DNA of 64,000 bases from Pirellulaceae bacterium (GCA_018402565.1 JAGYIQ010000001.1:930001-994000); one strand, 5' to 3'; shown: positions 19,281-28,829, counted from the stretch's first letter. The notes: generated from the letters alone by a model not told the origin. Numbers and translations are program-made.

Positions 19281-21371
19281 TTACTCGGCGGCAACCATCC
19301 CCTTCTTGCGTTCCTCGATAATCCCAGTCTGAATGTTGGACGGGACTTGGCGATAGCCCTTGAGTTCCATGGTGAAGGTACCTTGACCTTGAGTCATGGA
19401 GCGCAAGTCCGTGGCGTAACCGAAGGTCTCGCTCAGCGGCACTTCGCTGACGATCACGCAAATCCCGCCGGCTTGGGTATCGGTCGATTCGATGATACCG
19501 CGTCGGCGAGTGATGTCACCGACCACCGAGCCTTGGAATTGCTCGGGCACTTCGATCTCGACGGTCATGGCCGGTTCCAACAACACAGGGCTGGTCTTGG
19601 GCATGTACTCACGGAAGCAACCACGGGCCGCCGTTTGGAACGCCATTTCCGAACTATCGACGTCGTGGTACGAACCATCCGTCAGGTGGATGCGGAACTT
19701 GACCACCGGGTAAGCGGCCAAGGTGCCCTTCGGCATGCAGCTGAAGAAGCCCTTGTCCACGGCCGGGATGTACTGGCGTGGAATACGACCGGACACGATC
19801 GATTCCTCGAATTGGTAATCGCCTTCCACATCATCACTCAACGGCTCAATCGAGCCCACGATGTGAGCGTATTGACCCGAACCACCGGTTTGCTTCTTGT
19901 GCTTGTGGTTGAATTCGACGGCACGCGTGGGCTTCTCGCGGTAGCTCACCTTGGGAGCTCCCACGATCACGTCCACTTTGTACTCGCGGCGAATACGTTC
20001 CACGTACACATCCAAGTGCAACTCACCCATGCCGGCGATGATCGTTTCAGCCGTCTCCTCGTCCGTGCTGACGCGGAAGGTGGGATCCTCTTTGCGGAAA
20101 CGCTGCAAGGCGGCGCTCAAGCGGTCGGCGTTGCTGCGATCTTTGGGCTCGATGGCGATTTTGATCACCGGTTCGGGCACAAAGATGCTTTCCAAGGTGC
20201 ACATTTGGTTTTCCGAGGCATACGTATCACCGGAGGCCGAATCGATACCCATGATGGCGACGATGTCACCCGCGCCGGCACTGTCGATTTCCTCACGGCG
20301 ATCGGAGTGCATCCGCACGATGCGGCTGAAACGTTCTTTCTTCCGCGTACGCTGGTTGTAGTAGGTCTCGCCTTTCTTCGCCGTGCCCTGGTAGATCCGC
20401 ATGAAGGTCAGCTGGCCGTACTCATCGTCGACGATCTTGAACGCCATACCGACGAACGCTTTGGCGGGGTCGGCTTCCAGGCTGACCTTTTGGGTCGGTT
20501 CGTGCCAATCCGAGGCTCGCACTTCTCGTTCCAGCGGCGACGGCAAGTAGCGGTTGACCGCATCCAACAACAGTTGCACACCCTTGTTCTTGTAGGCCGA
20601 ACCTACAAAAACGGGGGTCGCTTGCAGCGACAGGACCGCCTTCTTCGTGACCTCGTGGATCATGTCTTCGCTCGGTTCGTCACCGCCGAACAGCATCTCC
20701 ATCATGTCATCGCTGAACATGGCCAAGCCCTCCATCATCTTCTGGCGATACTCGACCGCTTGCTCTTGGAACTGGGCCGGGATTTCCTCTTCGCGTACCT
20801 TCTCGCCGTTGCTGCCGTCGAAGAAGTAGGCCTTCATCTTGATCAGGTCGATACAACCTTCAAAGGTCTCGCCAGCGCCCATTGGGATCTGCATCAGGAT
20901 CGCGTCGGCACCCAACTTGTCCTTCATCTGTTTGACGACTTTGAACGGATCAGCACCGGTGCGGTCCATCTTGTTGACAAAACCCAACCGCGGCACGCCG
21001 TACCGCTTCATTTGGCGGTCGACCGTCAACGACTGGGCCTGCACACCACCGACCGAACACAACACCAGGACCGCGCCGTCCAACACGCGGAGCGACCGTT
21101 CCACTTCCACCGTGAAGTCCACGTGGCCCGGGGTATCGATCAAGTTGACCTTGTTGCCCGCCCATTCCAACGACGTCGCGGCACTGGTGATCGTGATGCC
21201 ACGCTCTTTCTCCAGTTCCATGTGGTCCATCACCGCTCCGTCACCGCCACCTTTGACTTCTTCGATCTTGTGGATGCGACCCGCGTAAAACAAAATACGC
21301 TCGCTGAGCGTCGTTTTACCCGAGTCGATGTGAGCGGAAATACCGATGTTGCGAACGTTGTTCAAGTCCAT
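19281..21371 (-). CDS. fusA: Elongation factor G (spdEFG1/mtEFG1-like)
   Basis: The 696-residue protein is a full EF-G with all five domains. G1 is AHIDSGKT (13-20), where common EF-G has AHIDAGKT; RGITITSAAT is switch II-proximal, DTPGHVDF is G3 and NKMDRTGAD is G4. AHIDSGKTT followed by ERILFYAGRIHKIEEV is the pattern I associate with mitochondrial EFG1 and the spdEFG1 subfamily of spirochaetes and planctomycetes, which is specialised in translocation, with a separate EF-G2 for ribosome recycling. That assignment is from memory. It stands alone with its own terminator, not in a str operon. AGGTGG lies six bases before the ATG. Confidence 0.96.
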   Translation of the reverse strand: MDLNNVRNIGISAHIDSGKTTLSERILFYAGRIHKIEEVKGGGDGAVMDHMELEKERGITITSAATSLEWAGNKVNLIDTPGHVDFTVEVERSLRVLDGAVLVLCSVGGVQAQSLTVDRQMKRYGVPRLGFVNKMDRTGADPFKVVKQMKDKLGADAILMQIPMGAGETFEGCIDLIKMKAYFFDGSNGEKVREEEIPAQFQEQAVEYRQKMMEGLAMFSDDMMEMLFGGDEPSEDMIHEVTKKAVLSLQATPVFVGSAYKNKGVQLLLDAVNRYLPSPLEREVRASDWHEPTQKVSLEADPAKAFVGMAFKIVDDEYGQLTFMRIYQGTAKKGETYYNQRTRKKERFSRIVRMHSDRREEIDSAGAGDIVAIMGIDSASGDTYASENQMCTLESIFVPEPVIKIAIEPKDRSNADRLSAALQRFRKEDPTFRVSTDEETAETIIAGMGELHLDVYVERIRREYKVDVIVGAPKVSYREKPTRAVEFNHKHKKQTGGSGQYAHIVGSIEPLSDDVEGDYQFEESIVSGRIPRQYIPAVDKGFFSCMPKGTLAAYPVVKFRIHLTDGSYHDVDSSEMAFQTAARGCFREYMPKTSPVLLEPAMTVEIEVPEQFQGSVVGDITRRRGIIESTDTQAGGICVIVSEVPLSETFGYATDLRSMTQGQGTFTMELKGYRQVPSNIQTGIIEERKKGMVAAE

Positions 21372-21782
21372 TGAAAACCACCTATCAAGAGTACCCGGTC
21401 AACCTTCGCTGACCCAGAAAATCCGTTGGGAAACTTTCCCAACCGGAACATTTGCACCAATTATTTTTGGTAGCCCACGGAATCCGATCGATTCTCGTTA
21501 CAGATCGCTGGGCTGGGAGTCATTGGCCCGCACCGCGAGATGACTTCCCCCAAGGCCAGACCGACCCGAGGCCCGACCTACCCGAGGCCCAGATCGCCTC
21601 GTCAACTCAAACTGCTCTTATGAAATTCATATACTGGATCTTCCCGAACAATCTCGATCAACCATGAGGGCCATTGGGCTCGGCGCACCGGTGACCCCTC
21701 CGCTCAATAAACGGAGTTGGCGCCGCCGAATCGACCATAACTGTAGCCACAAATCGGAAACTGGCAAGGCCAAATAGAAAAA
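21372..21782. promoter_or_regulatory. fusA upstream region and topA 3' flank
   Basis: The 411-bp gap contains the fusA leader, with a 19-bp palindrome at 21425-21443, then a direct repeat of ACCCGAGGCCC around 21570-21590. Near the topA end there is a weak 5-bp hairpin (CTCCG/CGGAG at about 21698-21716). No gene or convincing promoter boxes were recognised. Confidence 0.4.
21425..21443. promoter_or_regulatory. Perfect 19-bp palindrome upstream of fusA
   Basis: GTTGGGAAA and TTTCCCAAC flank a single C, 54-72 bp before the fusA start. The size fits an operator for a dimeric regulator or a short leader hairpin. Confidence 0.5.
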
Positions 21783-24521
21783 TCAAGTTTTCTTCTTGGC
21801 GGCCTTGGTTGCCTTTTTTGTGGCGGCTTTCTTCTTGGCGGTCTTGGCGCCGCGGCCGGAGCTGGTGCGACCGGCCTTTTTGGGCTTTTTCGAGCCCCCG
21901 GCTGCCGCCCGCTCGGCCAACAATTGCAGGGCCGCTTCCAAGGTCACATCGGCGGGCGCCAGCGTCTTGGGCAGGCTGGCGTTGGTCTCGCCGTCCGTCA
22001 GATACGGTCCGTACCGTCCCTCCAGCAGCTTGATTTCTTGGCCGGTAACCGGCGAGGCCGGTAGGACCTTCAGCGGCTCCTTGGCGGCGCCGCGGCCGCC
22101 AAACCGCGGCTTTTGCAGCAATTCGGCGGCTTGCTCGAGTGTCAAATCCAGCAAGCTGAGGTTGGCTGGAATCGAGCGTGTTTCCGCTCCACACTTGACG
22201 TACGGGCCAAAGCGACCGTTGTGCGCCAGCACCGGTTCGCCCAGGGGCTCGTACACGCCCAGGTTACGCGGCAGCGCCAACAACTTCAGGGCCATTTCCA
22301 GCGTCACATCGGCCGCCTCCATCCCTTTGAGTAGGGAGGCATTGACCGGCTTTTCCTTGCCCTCCGGGTCCTCTACCGCCAACTGCACGTATGGGCCAAA
22401 GCGCCCGCTTTTGACGTAGACCTCCCGCCCCGTTTGCGGGCAGACCCCCAGCGGTGTGTCGCCCACGGACGCCGCCGCCAGCAGCTCGACGGCCCGAGCC
22501 AAATCCAGTTCATCGGGTGGCAAATCGTCCGGGACGCTGGCCTTGCGGTTCTCGCCCTGCTGGACCAACGTCGCCTCCGAGTAAACCCGTACGACGACCG
22601 GCTCCGGTGACGGCTGTTCGGCGGTCGGCTCGGGGGTCCCCAGCGGGAAGGTGCAGACGTCCGCGCTGCTGACGGACATGTTGTCCACCAGTTGCTGCTT
22701 CAATCCGGCCTCTTCCGCACCATGGTAAAAATCACCCAGGTACTTGGTGCTGGAGAGCTCGTTGCGGCTGATCGAATCGAGCAAATCTTCCATCTCAGCC
22801 GTGAACTGGTAGTCCACCAACTTGGGGAAGTTCTCCTCCAACAGCCGGACCATGGAAAATGCTTGCCAGCGGGGAACCAGGGCATTGCCTCTCTTGAACA
22901 CGTAGTTTCGCCGCTGCACGGTCTCGATAATCGACGCGTAGGTACTGGGGCGACCGATGCCCAACCGCTCCAGTTCCCGAGTCAACGCCGCTTCACTGAA
23001 GCGGGCCGGCGGCTGAGTCGTGTGGTCCTTGGGATCCAAGTTGCGGCAGTCCACCCCTTCTCCCTCGGCCACCGTCGGCAGGATCCGCTCCTGATCGGCC
23101 AACTCGGCCGAGGGGTCGTCCGAGCCCTCGACGTAGGCCCGCAAGTAGCCGGGAAACTCGATCGTCTTGCCCGTGGCCTGGAACACGGCCTCGTCGCCCG
23201 TGACCTGCACCGTGACCCGATTGCCCGTGGCCGCCGCCATCTGACAGGCCACCGTCCGCTTCCAGATCATCTCGTAGAGCCGGAACTCGTCGTCGCTCAA
23301 CGCCCCAGCAATTTCCTTGGGAAAGCGGAACGTCGTGCCGGCCGGACGAATCGCCTCGTGGGCCTCCTGGGCGTTTTTGCTCTTGCTGGCATAACGTCGC
23401 GGCGCGTCCGGCAGGTACTCGGGACCGTACTCCTGCTGGACCAAGCTCCGAGCCGCTCCGATCGCCTGGTCGCTCAAGTTGGTCGAATCCGTACGCATGT
23501 AGGTAATGTGCCCGTTTTCGTAGAGGGACTGGGCAGCGCTCATCGTCCGCCGAGCCGTGAAGCCCAACTTGCGGTTGGCCTCCTGCTGCAGGGTACTGGT
23601 GATAAAGGGCGGGGAGGGATACTGCGAGTAAGGCTTGACCTCCAGCTTGCTGACCGCGAACTTCGCCTGCTGCAACCGCTGCCGCCAGGACTGGGCCTGC
23701 TCCTGGTTCAACAGCATCAATCCCGGGTCTTTCAGGCGACCTGTGTTGGCATCAAAATCCTTGCCAATCGCCAACCGGCGCCCCTCCAGCGATATCAAAG
23801 TAGCCTCAAACGACTGGCCCACCGCCGTGCGGAAGTTGGCAATCAAGTCCCAATAGGTCGCGTCCACAAACGCGATTCGCTCCCGCTCCCGGTTGACGAT
23901 CAAACGCACCGCCACACTCTGGACTCGACCAGCAGATTGCCCCAGCCGCTTTTTCCAGAGAAATTCGCTGATCTCGTAGCCGTAGAGGCGATCCAAAATT
24001 CGCCGCGTCTCCTGGGCCTTCACCAATCCGTCGTCAATCTGCCGCGGATTGGACAGGGCCTCGTCGATGGCGTCCTGGGTGATTTCGTGAAAAACCATCC
24101 GATGAACCGGCACCTTGGGCTGGAGAATCTCGTGCAGGTGCCAACTGATCGCCTCCCCCTCGCGGTCCTCGTCCGTCGCCAGAAACAGCTGATCCGAGTC
24201 CTTCAGCAGTTGCTTGAGCTTCGTGATCTGGGCCTTCTTGCCCGGTGGCACGACATAAACCGGCTCGAAGTCCTTGTCCACATTCACCGCCAGCCGGGCC
24301 CAGGACTCCCCTTTGTACTGCTCGGGAATGTCCTTTTTGCCCGTGGGCAAGTCCCGCACGTGGCCAATACTGGCCTCCACCGCATAATTTTTCCCCAAAA
24401 ATTTGCTGATCGTCCGAGCCTTGGCGGGAGATTCCACAATCACCAACGACCTTTTGCCGCCAGCCCCCGAAGCCCGATTCCCCGCTTTAGAGCCGGCCGA
24501 TTTTGAGACGGATTTCGCCAT
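21783..24521 (-). CDS. topA: DNA topoisomerase I (type IA)
   Basis: The 912-residue enzyme relaxes negative supercoils. The TOPRIM domain opens with VIVESPAKARTISKFLG and carries ATDEDREGEAISWHL. The catalytic tyrosine is Tyr341 in ITYMRTDS, and HEAIRPAG is also present. After the core come three Topo_C-type repeats (SGRFGPYVQL, NGRFGPYVKC, EGRYGPYL) instead of four-cysteine zinc fingers. The last 35 or so residues are a Lys/Ala-rich tail (AKKKAATKKATKAAKKK), likely for DNA binding. The start at 24521 has only a weak ribosome site but fits the family. It lies upstream of fusA on the same strand, 411 bp away. Confidence 0.97.
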   Translation of the reverse strand: MAKSVSKSAGSKAGNRASGAGGKRSLVIVESPAKARTISKFLGKNYAVEASIGHVRDLPTGKKDIPEQYKGESWARLAVNVDKDFEPVYVVPPGKKAQITKLKQLLKDSDQLFLATDEDREGEAISWHLHEILQPKVPVHRMVFHEITQDAIDEALSNPRQIDDGLVKAQETRRILDRLYGYEISEFLWKKRLGQSAGRVQSVAVRLIVNRERERIAFVDATYWDLIANFRTAVGQSFEATLISLEGRRLAIGKDFDANTGRLKDPGLMLLNQEQAQSWRQRLQQAKFAVSKLEVKPYSQYPSPPFITSTLQQEANRKLGFTARRTMSAAQSLYENGHITYMRTDSTNLSDQAIGAARSLVQQEYGPEYLPDAPRRYASKSKNAQEAHEAIRPAGTTFRFPKEIAGALSDDEFRLYEMIWKRTVACQMAAATGNRVTVQVTGDEAVFQATGKTIEFPGYLRAYVEGSDDPSAELADQERILPTVAEGEGVDCRNLDPKDHTTQPPARFSEAALTRELERLGIGRPSTYASIIETVQRRNYVFKRGNALVPRWQAFSMVRLLEENFPKLVDYQFTAEMEDLLDSISRNELSSTKYLGDFYHGAEEAGLKQQLVDNMSVSSADVCTFPLGTPEPTAEQPSPEPVVVRVYSEATLVQQGENRKASVPDDLPPDELDLARAVELLAAASVGDTPLGVCPQTGREVYVKSGRFGPYVQLAVEDPEGKEKPVNASLLKGMEAADVTLEMALKLLALPRNLGVYEPLGEPVLAHNGRFGPYVKCGAETRSIPANLSLLDLTLEQAAELLQKPRFGGRGAAKEPLKVLPASPVTGQEIKLLEGRYGPYLTDGETNASLPKTLAPADVTLEAALQLLAERAAAGGSKKPKKAGRTSSGRGAKTAKKKAATKKATKAAKKKT

Positions 24522-24929
24522 AGGTGTTGGTTCGCCAAGGGGATCAGGGGAAGGGAGGAACGATGCCTATCGTGTCGCTCGGGCCCCCAGTGGGACCCTC
24601 ACGCCGAACATCGGGTTGCTCATCATTAATGAGTTTTCGTCAGCTTGACAAGCCGATGTGCCGCCTCAACCTCGGATTGGGATTGAATTTAAACATGGCG
24701 GCCCTACAATGAGCGATCGGCTGCCATGCGGGCAATGACCAGTCGCACCAACGAGAGTTCCGGGGGCCACCGACGCCAGAAAACGGGCTTTAAGGGCGGG
24801 CAAACACCCCTTGAGTGCCGTTGGTCGGGCGAGTGGACGGGGGCGAGGGCGGATGGGCGAGGCGGCGTTGTTCGACGAGTGGTGAGCCAACCTGGGTTGT
24901 CGCGAGAAGTTTTCAGGAAATTTTGATTC
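24522..24929. promoter_or_regulatory. Divergent region topA / foldase gene
   Basis: The 408-bp spacer is shared by two divergent genes. It holds a promoter-like TTGAAT-N16-TACAAT at 24683-24710 on the plus strand and a small CTCAT/ATGAG hairpin near 24620-24636. The last 200 bp are GC-rich with no gene recognised. Confidence 0.4.
24683..24710 (+). promoter_or_regulatory. Candidate sigma70-like promoter
   Basis: TTGAAT (24683-24688), 16 bases, then TACAAT (24705-24710). It is about 220 bp upstream of the foldase start, implying a long leader. Confidence 0.35.
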
Positions 24930-26291
24930 ATGAATCCGTTGACTTGGATGCGTGAGAACCAACATCGCATGTTGGTTTTCTTTACCGTGATGTTGATGGC
25001 GGGCTTTGGAGCCTTGGGCGTCATGTCCAGTTCCGTGGACCGCGCCCCGGTGGAGGCCCCCGAAGCCAAGCCGACCGTTCGCTGGAGCCGTGGTACTGCC
25101 ACGGACCTGCAACTGGAGGAAGTCTGGCGGCGGCGTTTGGCGACGCAAATTTATTTGGAGCGGCTGTTCGCGGCCGTCCGGCAACAGGACGCAAATTACA
25201 CCAGCGATGAACAGTTGATGCTGTTTGGCGCCAGTTCCGCGGACGAGCCAGCCAGTGTGCGGTATGCCGAGTCGTTCAACATCTTGTTGTTGGCCGAGAA
25301 GTCGCGGGATCTGGGGATCCAGGTATCCGATGAAACCGTCGACATGAAGCTGATGCGGTTCACCAGCGGTCTGCTCTCGCGCAATGACATGCGAGCCATC
25401 GCCACCGATGTCGGTCGAAACGCGGGACTCATGTCTTATACGGATTTCCGCGAAGTCCTGAAGCGAGAATTCCTGGCCCGCCAAGCCTACACCCTGGGGA
25501 TTGAGGAGAGCTTTCCTCGGTTTGCCAACCCGGCAGCCGCTTTCGAGTACTTCGCGCGGATCAACCGTCGCTTCGAATGCCAGGTGCTGGCAGTCAACGT
25601 GGAGGACTATGTCAAGCAAGTCACCGAGACACCCACCGACACCGACCTGAAGGCTCTGTTCGCTGAAGGCGAATACCGATACCCCGCCTTTGACGGCTCG
25701 ACTCCGGGGTTCAAAATCGGCAATCGCGTCAAGCTCGAGTACTTCTCGGCGGACCTGCCGGCCCTGATCGATAGCCTGGCAAAGTCCATCACCCCGGAAG
25801 AAGTCCAGGCTGAATACGACCGCTTGGTGGCCGATCGCGCCCCCTCGGTCTATACCCCGCCCGCCAACCCGATGTCGGACTTGGATCCCGCCAGCTTCCC
25901 GTTCGGCTTGGGTACCGACATTCCGTTAGAAGGTCCCGGTACGGGCAATTTGGATGTGGATCTGCCTCCGTTGGTCCCACCCAGTGTGCCTCCGACAACG
26001 ACGCCACCGACAACACCACCGACCGGTGAGCAGACGGGCGGTGAAACGGAAACGGGCGGTGAGCAGACGGGCGGTGAAACGGAAACGGGCGGTGAGCAGA
26101 CGGGCGGCGAAACGGAAACGGGCGGTGACGGCAGCGAGTCCTCTTCCAGGGCCGAATCCGCCGCAACCTCGGCTTCCGTATCCCTGGGTCCGCAGTACGT
26201 AACGGTACCCGCGGGGCGTCAGCCTCAGGAACAGTCCGGCAGCGAGGCCCAGCAGGAAAGCGGCGAAACCGAGACGCAGGCCGCGGAGTAG
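24930..26291 (+). pseudogene. PpiD/SurA-like periplasmic foldase, N-terminal part (frameshifted)
   Basis: This 453-codon frame starts with MNPLTWMRENQHRM and one membrane anchor (about 14-32), then a SurA/PpiD-type helical chaperone domain (residues about 85-220, with RNDMRAIATDVGRN and VLKREFLARQAY). A Pro/Thr-rich linker with three 11-residue GEQTGGETETG repeats follows. The frame stops at TAG 26289-26291 in ETQAAE, while the C-terminal part continues in another reading frame 36 bp on with matching EQAAEQEQ repeats. The gene therefore looks like one foldase broken by an indel inside a repeat. If the stop is real, this half could still make an anchored chaperone domain. Confidence 0.72.
26025..26123. 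repeat. 33-bp tandem repeat, three copies
   Basis: Three head-to-tail copies start at 26025, 26058 and 26091, each encoding GEQTGGETETG, in the linker of the foldase gene. The third copy differs at one base. Confidence 0.92.
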
Positions 26292-26296
26292 GCGGG

Positions 26297-26362
26297 CAAG
26301 AGCAGGCCGCGGAGCAAGAGCAGGCCGTGGAGCAAGAGCAGGCCGCGGAGCAAGAGCAGGCC
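26297..26362. repeat. 18-bp tandem repeat beside frameshift
   Basis: Unit CAAGAGCAGGCCGCGGAG occurs at 26297, 26315 (one change) and 26333, with a partial fourth copy at 26351. It encodes QEQAAE repeats. The stop codon that ends the first frame lies six bases before the array. Confidence 0.9.
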
Positions 26363-27397
26363 GAAACAACGGAGGCTCAGGAGCAGACCGAAGCAACGGA
26401 AACTCAGGAGCAGGCGGCCGGAGAGGCCGAAGCGGAAGCCGGCGAGGCTGCTCAAGCCGAGCAAGCGACGGACGCGGCCGCGGCGACTGACGATCGCCAG
26501 CCGAAGATCCGACCGTTGTCGGAAGTGGAACGCGACATTCGCCGTTCGCTGGCGACGCCCAAGGCGTTGGCTCAAGTCGAGGCCGGCTTCGAGGAGATCT
26601 CGAAGAAGCTGCGGCTTTTCCGCAGTGATTTCCGGATTCACCAGTCCAGCCCGACGACGGAAAAGGCGCCGGATCCGATCGATTATCCGGCCTTGGCCGC
26701 CAAGCATGGCCTCAGCTTCAACGCCAGTCCGATTCTGGACCAGCCTACCTTGGCCAAGACGCCGCTGGGGCAGACTCAGAATTTCGCCGGCATGCTGTTC
26801 GGCGAGTTCGACCGTCGGTCTCAGGACCTGTACGTGGCCGAGCGAGTGGGCGAAGACACGCTGGTCTGGATCACGGAAGCCTTCACGGCTCGTTCCGCCA
26901 GCTTTGACGAAGTCCGCGACCAAGTCGTCGAGTTTTGGAAGCGAAACAAGGCTCGGGACCTGGCTCTGGCCGACGCCAAGGCCAAGGCTGGCCAAGTCAA
27001 CGCCGGTCAAATGCTGAAGGACGTCTTCCCGACCGCCACCGAAACCGGGGCATTCTCCTGGTACACCAACGATCGCTTCAACCAAAACCTGCGGGTTGCT
27101 GAAGTCCGGGGCACCCAGCGGGTAGGGGACGACTTCATGGAGGCTGTGACCTACTTGGCGGTCGGTGCCACGGGCACGGCGTTCAACGCTGATCGCTCGC
27201 AGGTCTACGTGATTCAGAAGACCGCCAACGCCGGGGAGACGCACGAGGAGCTGGTGCAGCGGTTTTTGACGTCGTCTGGTTCGTTCAACGACTACCCCTT
27301 CCAAGTCCGTTCTGTACTGCAGATGCGGGGCTTCGACGCGGGCACCAAGTTTATCGAAGGCCTGCGCGACGAGTACCAAGTAAACTTCCTGGAATAG
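26327..27397 (+). pseudogene. PpiD/SurA-like foldase, C-terminal part (frameshifted)
   Basis: This frame (GTG 26327, 356 codons) starts inside the QEQAAE repeats and has no ribosome site or signal of its own. After the Glu/Ala/Gln-rich linker it has PLSEVERDIRRSLATPKALAQV, a helical segment, and a parvulin-like C-terminal region with weak identity to PpiC rotamase domains. It lies in a different frame from the upstream half; 8 bases separate the shared GAG from the resumed CAA repeat, so a net shift of 2 is needed. An assembly or sequencing error in the repeats is possible, as is a true inactivation. Confidence 0.68.
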
Positions 27398-27491
27398 GAC
27401 TCGACGGCCAGCGGATCGTCAAGTACAATTTGCGGTCCGCCGTCGGCGTGCTGCCCGGCCCACGCGAGAAGAATGAAACTGGAAAACTGTT

Positions 27492-27845
27492 ATGAGCGAA
27501 TCGTCTACCCCAGCCAGCCCAGCTACAACGCCCTACGCCATCGTTTGTAACGGTGGACACCAGTACCGCGTCACCGAGGGCATGATCCTGGATATCGACT
27601 ACCGAGAAGGTCTGGAGTCCGGAGCGGAAGTGGTTTTTGACCGCGTCTTGGCCCTGTCCGATGGCACCTCCTTCCGCCTGGGTGCTCCCGCTTTAGAAGG
27701 CGTGGCGATTACGGCCAAAGTCGTCGGCCAGACCAAGGGCGAGAAACTGTACATTCAGAAATTCCGTCGCCGCAAAAACTCCAAGCGCCGCACGGGCCAT
27801 CGACAGAAGTACACCCGCATCGAGTTCGGCAAGTTGCCCGGCTGA
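27492..27845 (+). CDS. rplU: 50S ribosomal protein L21
   Basis: The 117-residue product has an N-terminal Ser/Thr/Pro extension and then the L21 fold: YAIVCNGGHQYRV, a basic loop, and the signature IQKFRRRKNSKRRTGHRQKYT. L21 binds 23S rRNA in the large subunit. In most bacteria rpmA (L27) follows directly; here the next 348 bp have no gene and the following one is an unrelated membrane protein. The ribosome site is weak (GGAAAA, 7 bases before ATG). Confidence 0.96.
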   Translation: MSESSTPASPATTPYAIVCNGGHQYRVTEGMILDIDYREGLESGAEVVFDRVLALSDGTSFRLGAPALEGVAITAKVVGQTKGEKLYIQKFRRRKNSKRRTGHRQKYTRIEFGKLPG

Positions 27846-27860
27846 TCTGATGGCCGAACC

Positions 27861-27922
27861 GGACTGGTCTGATTGCTGGACTGGCTTGATTGCCGGACTG
27901 GCTTGATTGCCGGACTGGTCTG
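27861..27922. repeat. 17-bp tandem repeat downstream of rplU
   Basis: Copies of GGACTGGCTTGATTGCC-like units start at 27861, 27878 and 27895, with a partial fourth at 27912. It begins 15 bp after the rplU stop. Confidence 0.88.
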
Positions 27923-28124
27923 GAGCAACTTCTCGCTCGGTCAATGACTCCACAGGGGTCCGACACTGCCGTGCGCTGTGCCCGAGCGTTAGTTGGAACG
28001 TGTGCCTCGGTTGGGGCTCGATCGCTGCGGGGGTGGTGACTCGACCGGTGCTGGGTCTGGATTCCCTCGACGCGCCGCGCCGGTTATTGGCCGGAGAATG
28101 TTTCGGCCTCTGGGTGATACGATC

Positions 28125-28172
28125 TCTGGGCGTTCTGGCGTCTGGGCGATCTGGCGTCTGGGCGATCTGGCC
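28125..28172. repeat. 16-bp tandem repeat, three copies
   Basis: Unit TCTGGGCGATCTGGCG starts at 28125 (one change), 28141 and 28157, ending 21 bp before the next gene's ATG, so it probably lies in its leader. Confidence 0.88.
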
Positions 28173-28193
28173 TTAGAACGAACGGCGTTGATC

Positions 28194-28829
28194 ATGCAAA
28201 TTCAAGCGGCTCACCAGGAATCTTTCTTTCGGAAATTCCTCTTTATTTCCCTAATCTGCTTCGCCTACGGCCTTTGGTGCCTCTACGATGGTCTGGTTGG
28301 CTATCCCGCCAAGCTGGAACTGGCCAAGGTCTACCACGTCGAAATGGCGGAATTGGGCGAGCAGCGTGAGGCTGCCTGGCTGGAACGCACCCAGACGGAA
28401 GGCTGGCCGATCCCGATTCCGGACAAGCCAGACAAGATTGAAAGCGACATTCTCACGCAGTTTGTGCAGATAGGGATTGTGCTGGTGATCGGCATCCCCA
28501 TGTTGCTCAAGTACCTGTTGGCGCGTGGTACCTACGTCGCGGCCGACGACGAGGCGATCCGGCCCAGTTGGCGGCGGGACACGATCCCCTTCTCCGCCAT
28601 TACCAAGATCGACAAAACACGCTGGGAGGCCAAAGGGATCGCCAAGTTGACGTACAACACGGACAAGGGCGAGCGGACCTTCACGTTGGACGACTTCAAA
28701 TTTGCTCGGGCGGAAATGGCCCAGATCATGGCCCGGGCGGAACGCGACCTACCTGACAACGCCATCATCGGTGCCCGACAAGGTGTTGAATCCAGCGTTG
28801 CAAACAGCGTTGAATCCAGTGCCAGCTAA
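28194..28829 (+). CDS. Two-helix membrane protein of unknown function
   Basis: A 211-residue protein with two membrane segments (about residues 14-32 and 88-108), a loop rich in charged residues between them, and a C-terminal cytoplasmic-looking beta-rich domain (PFSAITKIDKTRWEAKGIAKLTY). The last part resembles a small PH-like or DUF-type fold, but I do not recognise a family. The ATG at 28194 is the first good start after the repeats; the open frame upstream is repeat-derived. Confidence 0.75.
   Translation: MQIQAAHQESFFRKFLFISLICFAYGLWCLYDGLVGYPAKLELAKVYHVEMAELGEQREAAWLERTQTEGWPIPIPDKPDKIESDILTQFVQIGIVLVIGIPMLLKYLLARGTYVAADDEAIRPSWRRDTIPFSAITKIDKTRWEAKGIAKLTYNTDKGERTFTLDDFKFARAEMAQIMARAERDLPDNAIIGARQGVESSVANSVESSAS

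Larger units (their letters stand above)
27846..28193. other. Repeat-bearing gap between rplU and membrane protein
   Basis: A 348-bp intergenic stretch with a 17-bp array at its start and a 16-bp array near its end. No open frame with protein character was seen, and rpmA is absent. Confidence 0.6.

Noticed and set aside
19230..21374. Long plus-strand open frame (714 codons) across fusA
   Set aside because: It is antisense to a clear EF-G gene, His/Arg-rich without domains, and arises from codon bias in GC-rich DNA.
22692..24506. Long plus-strand open frame opposite topA
   Set aside because: Antisense to a complete topoisomerase I; no recognisable protein character.
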